Origin: Tamarix chinensis
Lineage: Eukaryota; Streptophyta; Magnoliopsida; Caryophyllales; Tamaricaceae
Direction of reading: 5' to 3'
NCBI GenBank assembly: GCA_030549775.1
Contig: CM060177.1
Span: 52,451,138 to 52,515,137 of the forward strand
Length of the DNA: 64,000 bases
The notes below the pieces were generated by a model. The model worked only from the letters and a program-made list of their open reading frames with translations. It did not search any database and was not told the DNA's origin. Below, piece after piece: positions 57,451 through 64,000 of the stretch. The translations under genes and the position numbers were made by a program. How positions within the stretch are numbered: position 1 is the stretch's first letter; every line of letters begins with the position of its first letter.

Positions 57451-59480
57451 CATTTTACTATGGTTATTTCTAGAACTTCAAGAGGTTGTACCAACCCAAC
57501 TAACCTCTTAAAATCGATCTGAACCTTCAGGTAGGTCAAACATTATGCGAAAAACTCTCCCACATTGCCATCAATATGCCTTTTCCATACCATTATACTA
57601 CATGTCCCCTCTAGCATAAATGGAATAAGTAGTACAATGATCATCTTCAAGGATTTTCCTTTTAAGCTAAACACATCCCTGTGGTATACACCATCTACGA
57701 AAATATTTGACACTACCCTAATGGACTTGAAGCCATTTTTCTCTGCCTTCTTTAATACCCTACTTGATCCTTCTAAGCTTAGCATCACTAAGTTGACTAG
57801 CTTTGATCTCCTCAAAGATCAACATTGTAATGGTGAGTGCACCCATTCTTACCTCCTAATTGCCATTGCTGATTAACTCAATCTCCATCTCCCTAAGCTC
57901 TTCACATAGATGATTCACAACACAATTGTGCTCAAGAAATGTGATATATTATGGCTAAGTGTCTCTACCACCACATTAGCCTTACTCTCATGGTAGGTAA
58001 ATTCTAGGTCAAAATTGTTAACTAGTTCTAACAATTAGGGATGTCTCAAATCAACTCTCATTGTGTGATAATGTGACTGAGGCTTTTATGATCAGTGTAG
58101 AACTTGCATTGAACCCATTAGAGGTAATGCCTCTAAATTTTAAGGGTACACACCATAGCAACAAGCTCTAAATCATGCATCAAGTAGTTCTACTCATATT
58201 GCTTCAGTGTTTAAGAAGCATACACCAACACTCCCCTATGATGTATCATCACAAAACCTAACCCATGCTTATAAGCATTATTGTATGCTTCAAAACCGTA
58301 TAATCCGCTTAGTAAAATAAAAAATGGAGTGGTAATCAAATGCCTCTTTAACTCCTAAAAGGCTTCTCCACACTTCTTGTCCTACTAAAATAGTTTCTTC
58401 CTTCATCAAATTAGTCAATGAATGAGCTATATTGCTTCAGTGTTTAAGAAGCATACACCAACACTCCCCTATGATGTATCATCACAAAACCTAACCCATG
58501 CTTATAAGCATTATTGTATGCTTCAAAACCGTATAATCCGCTTAGTAAAATAAAAAATGGAGTGGTAATCAAATGCCTCTTTAACTCCTAAAAGGCTTCT
58601 CCACACTTCTTGTCCTACTAAAATAGTTTCTTCCTTCATCAAATTAGTCAATGAATGAGCTATCTTGGAGAAGTCTGCCACAAACCTGGTGAAGTAGCCG
58701 ACCAATCCTAGAAAATTACGCACCTCCTTAATAGAATTTTTTGTTAGCCAATTGAAAATTTCTCTTAAATTGGAAAGATCCGCTACCATACCATCCTTTG
58801 AAATTCCATATGTAAGAAAGGCCTCTTGATCCAGCCAAAACCCATACTTCAAAAGTTTAACGTACAACCATAATGTCCTTAAGAATGCCAAGACATCTAT
58901 CACATGTTGTTTATGCTAATCTCAATCCTTGGTGTAGATGAGGATATTACCTATGATCACTACAAAAAAGTGGTAAAAAAATTGTATAAAGGTTTGGTTT
59001 ATAAGGAAGATGAATGTTGTTGGTGCATTAGTGAGCTTGGAATGCATCACTATGAACATGTAATGGCTATATCCTATTTGAAAATCCTTCTTAGAAATTT
59101 CTAGCTTCGCTATTCTCAACTGATGGTAACCTGATTACAAATCAATATTAGAGAACACCTTAGCTCCTTTAAGCTACTCAAACAAGTAGTTAATCCTTAG
59201 CAATGGTTAATGGTTCTTTACCATAACTTGATTCAACCCTTGAGACTTAACTTAGAGTCTCAAGATTCCTTGCTTCCTTCTTTTTAATGAATAAGACCAA
59301 ATTTCCCATGTCTTTATACTTTTTTAAATGAAGCCTTATCAAATAACTCTTCTAAGGGATCGTTAAGCTCTTTCATCTTTGTAGGCACCATACAATATGG
59401 AGCTTTAGATATCGGTTTCATCCCTAGCAATAAATTTATAGTAAACTTAACATCTCAAATGGGTAGTATACCCAAAATCT
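57451..59480 (-). pseudogene. chromovirus RT, RNase H and integrase zinc finger
   Basis: From 59480 down: RT entry 'VKFTINLLLGMKPISKAP' near 59390-59450 and 'YCMVPTKMKELNDPLEELFD' near 59325-59395. 'FIVMHSKLTNAPTTFIFLIN' near 59000-59060 matches the clade's 'FLVMPFGLTNAPAAFM'. The catalytic box is 'VVIIGNILIY' (58940-58970): both aspartates are replaced (Gly, Asn). 'EVRNFLGLVGYFTRFVADFS' near 58660-58725 ends RT. RNase H survives as 'FYTDHKSLSHIITQ' near 58070-58115. The integrase finger follows with 'ILEDDH'-type traces and 'CLTYLKVQ' near 57515-57540, ending at the insertion. A 233-bp tandem duplication interrupts RNase H. Confidence 0.85.
58198..58663. repeat. perfect 233-bp tandem duplication
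   Basis: 58198-58430 and 58431-58663 are identical at every base I compared, starting 'attgcttcagtgtttaagaa' and ending 'aatgaatgagctat'. It lies in the RT/RNase H connection of the dead chromovirus. Confidence 0.97.
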
Positions 59481-61060
59481 CATTGAGCAACACATCGAGA
59501 TGCTCTTGGATTACTGTAATTTTCTCTAAAGGCATCATAGGTCTTGTTATCTTAGACAATACACAGGAAAAGCAGATGCTCCTTATGAACAAGGGTGATA
59601 ATCACAATTGTTGATATGACCTAAACAAAGGGGTTAGGTTCATGCTTCCAATATGAGACCCTAACACCTTTAGTCCTCAAAAAACCACACATTCCTGCAT
59701 GATGTTTATTAATTGATGGTACTTCTCCGATATGTTTATTCTAACACTCATATAGAAGTCACGTAATTCAAGCTCCATGAAATTTAATGTAAACGTTTCT
59801 CCCCCAAATCTCAAGGCTACCCCTTTATAGAGTGTAGATCATATAATCCTATCCCCCAAAGGGAAAATAATAGAAGTGGAAATACTACTAGAATGAGATA
59901 ACATAGCTCTAGATACAAATGTAGATGACACAAAAGAATGTGATGCACAAAAGTTAAAAAGCACGCATACTAGAAAGATAGAGATCATAAGCATACCAGT
60001 TACCACATTGTCCTAAAGCTCTACCTCTAATTGTTTAATCATGTTCTAGTGTCTTCTAAAGGAACTCTTGTAGCACCACCTAACCCCTGACCCTACTGAA
60101 ATAGACAAGGTTACAGACCTTTGGGCTGACTAGTAAATCTGACACAACTAGCTAGTCATGGACAAACCCTCATAGTTTATGGTTGTAGGTGCTATATAGA
60201 TCTAGTGCTTTAAGCTCGAGAATACCCTCTCTAAACACTATCACTACCAACATGGCACTCATAAGCTCTATGTCCAACCATACCACACCCATGGCAAGTC
60301 CTCTTATTGCCTCCACAATCTACTCTCTAGTGATTTGTTCCACAATGAGTGCAAAGGTAATTCCTCTCCTTAATACACCCTCAGAATAACGTTTAACTTG
60401 GGGTGTCGACCCCATATTCCTACCATACATAGGAGGCATGCTACCTCTAGAGTAGGCCTTCTTCCTATCATAGAGACACTGATGACACTCAAACTTCTAC
60501 TTACCCTCCAACTGGGAACTCCAAGATTCAATGACATGGGAAATATCCAAAGCCTACACATAAATTCCCACCATATATTGTGGAGTAACTACTACCATCA
60601 AATATTTTTATCTAATCCCTAGTCTAATTTTGAAATAGTGAACCTACCTCGTCTCACTGGCCTCTACGTTTGGAGGAAACTACACTAGGCCCATGAACTT
60701 CATGTAGTTCTTCTCTATCAACATGTCTCCCCATTGAAGGGTCACAAACTCATTTTACTTCTCTATAGGAAGATGATTGGGTAGAATTGGAGCACCTCAA
60801 GGAAGGATCCCTAAATAGAATGCTCCACGCCTTTACACTAGACCCATCTCCACTATGAGTATACTCTCCCCCTCAAGTAATATACCTTTATGTCAATCCA
60901 CTTGTCTAATGGACATATAAAAGAGGTGAAGGAGTTATTCATGCCTTTGACCAGTCTCTACATAATGTCAGGGTCCTCTTGACCCTCAAAGATTAGTGGT
61001 TATTGATGGTCGGCCCTCTTGCGCCAATCCTCTAGGCTGGGTAAAGGTACTTGTATTGGT
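59481..61060 (-). pseudogene. chromovirus gag and protease
   Basis: Gag traces near 60650-61030 include 'NPLIFKGQEDPD'-like wording in the usual 'PPxFxGxxDP' position. Zinc-binding motifs near 60280-60375 read 'CTHCGTNH' and 'CHGCGMVGHRAYE' in one frame, with one stop between them. The protease region (59870-59480) retains 'FTLNFMELELRDFYM' near 59745-59795, the position of the clade's 'LIVLPMREFDVILGMDWL'. The catalytic DTG/DSG motif is not recognisable. Frames change repeatedly. The start was not located; the leader and PBS near 61100-61240 are damaged or missing. Confidence 0.7.
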
Positions 61061-61239
61061 GGTGGCTATAGTGCTCAGATTTAACCTTCTATTTAGCTGT
61101 CATTAATCTCCATCAACACCTCGTTGCACTCGTACTAATAAAAAAGTAGGACTAATAAAAAAAATGACCTATTACTAAGTACTAGGACCAGCACAGCAAA
61201 TCAACAAAAAGGTTATCTATAACCACTGAGTACTAAGTA

Positions 61240-61865
61240 CCTTTAAAGTCATAAAATAATTATTTAGGTTTTCCACTAAGGCCTTTAATATCACCTTTTG
61301 AGTATGCCCTAAATTATGATCCATTTAATCCACTCATTAACTTTTCAATCCATGCCAAAAAGTGTATTTCAATCATAAAATAGTCATATAACAACATTTG
61401 GCATAGTCTTAAAGCATATCAAGGCTAAAAGATCAAAATTTCATAATCTGGCTGAACTAACCAATCTATTTGGCCTAACCAGTCAATCAGTTTCACAAAC
61501 CAATAAAATGGTTTAGGTCAACAAGTTGATTGGCTTGGCTCAGTGAAACCAAGGGTTCCGTTAAACTCGTTAGTCAGTTTAGCCAAATTTGTTAACTATT
61601 AGGAGACTAATCAGTCCATTATGCCAAACCCATTTATAATTAAAGTAGAGAGTAACCATGGTTAAAATAGACTAATTGGTCAATTGGTTTAGGTCTTGTA
61701 GTTAGGTATTCTAACGACCAATTAATCTAATTAACTTAATTAGTCTGTCAGTCTACAACATAGTAGCATAGAATAAACAATTTCCACACAAATTAGACTC
61801 TAAAATCTTGCTAAATGTAAAGCACAACATATCATAGCAACATAGCAACATTTTACCATCTTTGT
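61240..61865 (-). repeat. 5' LTR remnant of the chromovirus
   Basis: Matches 48270-48800 of the 3' LTR in order. The equivalents of 47058-48270 and 48800-50179 are absent, so the LTR is truncated on both sides. Confidence 0.8.
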
Positions 61866-64000
61866 TTTCTTAAAGACACGAAGTCATTTTGTTGATTAGA
61901 AATAGATGGAAATAAATGGTGACTAAGGTTGTATTCCTTGGCAAGGTGAATTTTAAAATTTGGTGAACAAAATGAATAGGAATTGAGGAGAGGAGTAGAG
62001 AAAAGTAGCCTAGGTTCTAGGAGCCTACTAAAGGAAAGTAATGCAAGGATGAAGGTTTTTTTTTATAAAAAAATTAATATACCATTTAGATTTATAGTGG
62101 TTTAAGAAACTCTATAAAGTTTCTCCACATCCACTACCATAAGATTTTGCCTTTTGCATTTGAATCTATATGTATTTATAGTGGGTGTTTGATGATGATC
62201 ATTTCTCTCTTGGTTTAGGAGCCTATAATCTTGGGTGTTTGATGATGACCATTCCTCACTTGGTTTATGAGTCTATAATATCAATGACCCTCTAGGATAT
62301 GATTTACACTTTGCCAAGTTATCCTCTCTAGGTGTATGAGGCTAAAATCTCAATGACTTCTCTTAGGAATGCTAGACAACACACCATTTTTCACTTGTGC
62401 TTGAGATGATGAGTTTGAATGAATATAATAAAACTCTTTAGTATATATCATATGAAAGTGAGCACTCACTAATGAATATTTTTATCTCGATAAAGATATA
62501 ATAATTACAAGCATATGAGTACATTATTTAAATATGAAGAACAAATTGAGCACTACAGAAGTTTGATTTTGATTTGAAACTGTAAAATCAAAAATCTCTT
62601 TGATTTTTTATAAGATATAAAATTAATTATTTTAGAAGAGTTGTGCTAGCTTGATTGATGTTTATTAAAGTCTAACAATTCTTACTTATAGTGCTAAGAG
62701 ATGAAAACGATTGGAACTAATTGTTGGGTGTAATAAGTACTCCACTGGTTGAATTAAAATCAGAAGAAATTTTCATAAATGCCTAGACCAATTGATTATT
62801 TTTGAGAAACTAGTCCATTAATGAAAAAATTTATAGCACTGCACACCTTTACAACAAAGACCATAACTTGAGCTATAGAGCTTGAAATTGTATGTTGTCT
62901 TCTTTTCTATAATTTAGAGATCATAAGATTTGTAAAGAAATATTATTAACTGAAAGATAATACTTATGTATTTTTTGTTGAATTTTACAATTAGATCATA
63001 TGCAAGACTACTTCAAATGAAATAAATTTAAGATAACATTCTGTACAAAATACTCAGAAATATTTTTGATGCATGAAATAACTTTAAGCACATTCCAACT
63101 TATTTTTTATGAGGATTATAAACATCATATCTAAGTTCTCAATATGTAAATAATATGTAGAAAAAACCTAAGATGGTAACATACTATTTGAAGCTTGAGT
63201 CTTGGTATCTTGAGCACACATGTTTATCCCTTCATGGTTTGCGTATTACACATATGAAATTGAAGCACATGAAGCTAAAGTCTTATTTTTTTCCCTTTGT
63301 TCATATCTGGCTTATGATTGGGATATAATTTGTAAGCTTTATTTCCTTAACATTCCTTGACTTAGTTAAGTGTTGACTATTTCACTTTTTGCTATGATAC
63401 ATGTGCACACTTAATAAGATAAGTCAAATTTATAATTAATTTAGTTATCATCGAAATAAAGGTTGATTAACCTTTGAGACCAACAATCACCCTCTTTTTT
63501 ATGATTATAGGCAATAAGATGGAAATCTTATGCGAGATGAAACATAGAAATGTGAAAGTGAAAATCAATACATTTTCTCAAATCATACCGTTCATATATT
63601 TTCCATTTTATAATAAAAGCACACCTGTACCATGTAAATGGAAATATAATGATAAAAACAAGTAATCACATAACACCTTTTCACCCTTCCTCCCCCTTTT
63701 GTCATTAACAAAAGGAAATAGTTTTAGTAAGTAAGATCTACAATTAAAAAAAAATTAGTGCATAAGAAATTAAAAGCATATGGAGTAAAACTCCCCCATA
63801 AGATATGCACATTCTCAATTGAAGCACAAGAAAATCAATCACAATCAATATTACTAATAAATAGTATGAGTGAAACAAATATGACATATATTTCCCTTAA
63901 GTTATGCCTTAGGTAATAACATAAGTGATCAAGTAAAATAAGTATGCTCCCTCTAATGGTATGTATATATCAGCAATAAGATCAATATCACAATATGATT
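61866..64000. other. unassigned AT-rich region
   Basis: No protein similarity recognised. 63690-63715 'ccccttttgtcattaacaaa' is wording common in decayed copia-type repeats, too little to assign. Confidence 0.4.
62090..62470. repeat. dispersed noncoding repeat, copy 2
   Basis: Same ordered motifs as 2370-2760. It contains an internal ~65-bp near-repeat ('gggtgtttgatgatgatcat' at 62183 and 'gggtgtttgatgatgaccat' at 62233). No DUF4283 remnant follows it here. Confidence 0.5.

Larger units (their letters stand above)
47058..61865 (-). mobile_element. Tekay/Del-like chromovirus (Ty3/gypsy), heavily decayed, with nested inserts
   Basis: On the - strand: remnant 5' LTR (61240-61865), gag with zinc knuckles, protease, RT, RNase H, integrase, chromodomain, PPT and 3' LTR (47058-50179). 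Its low-coordinate end interrupts the Athila RNase H. Integrase is split by an insertion at 51235-57445. Without the inserts the element would be about 8.6 kb plus the missing LTR part. The chromodomain and long LTRs fit the Tekay/Del clade. The target duplication cannot be verified because the outer end of the 5' LTR is lost. Confidence 0.85.

Noticed and set aside
1..64000. CRISPR arrays, tRNA or rRNA genes, prokaryotic operons
   Set aside because: None seen; repeats are tandem without regular unique spacers and the content is that of a plant nuclear genome.

Overview
This is an AT-rich stretch of plant nuclear DNA. I place it in pericentromeric-type heterochromatin because it consists almost entirely of nested, dead LTR retrotransposons plus some CACTA-type DNA transposon debris. 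Recognisable lineages are Ty3/gypsy CRM-like (several copies), a Ty3/gypsy chromovirus with a chromodomain (Tekay/Del-like), Ty3/gypsy Athila-like, and Ty1/copia SIRE-like. An initiator-Met-type primer binding site and the Athila, SIRE and Ptta/En-Spm families point to an angiosperm; I cannot name the species. I found no intact host gene, tRNA, rRNA, CRISPR or bacterial feature, and every element is defective.

Layout. 1-1964: 3' end of a long LTR. 2370-3600: dispersed repeat and a DUF4283 (LINE-ORF1-like) remnant. 3985-5727: CRM-like pol fragment (- strand), cut by a CACTA-like end at 5728. 6776-14554: full-length CRM-like element on the - strand (target duplication tattt/tattc) carrying a nested solo LTR at 9363-10233 (perfect target duplication atagg). 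15770-17270: SIRE-like copia RT/RNase H remnant (-). 18187-21821: long LTR (+). 22870-25500: Athila gag (-), split by a 1,288-bp insertion with duplication ccatt. 28440-28859: Athila gag tail (+), cut by a second CACTA-like end. 29525-36195: the best preserved element, a 6,671-bp CRM-like Ty3/gypsy copy (+) with both LTRs, PBS, PPT and perfect duplication aaacc, but with ten in-frame stops, one frameshift and an integrase-core deletion. 37680-38960: Ptta/En-Spm transposase remnant (-). 42122-47057: Athila PBS-gag-protease-RT-RNase H (+) with a 958-bp solo LTR inside RT. 47058-61865: Tekay-like chromovirus (-) inserted in the Athila RNase H; its integrase is split by a further insertion (51235-57445), which itself holds a 4,914-bp solo LTR (52185-57098, duplication tgtac). 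61866-64000: unassigned AT-rich DNA with a second copy of the dispersed repeat.

The pieces do not work together as a system; they are a stratigraphy of insertions, deepest at 47-61 kb (Athila, then chromovirus, then LTR-like insert, then giant solo LTR). The points most worth a second look are a TATA-centred palindrome in the LTRs of the 29.5-36.2 kb element, a pol frame that runs into the 3' LTR in two CRM-like copies, stop codons that mostly look like C-to-T decay, a CpG-rich island inside the giant solo LTR, a perfect 233-bp tandem duplication in a long-dead element, and an insertion of unknown type with a clean target duplication. I did not find convincing evidence of a new functional biological system.
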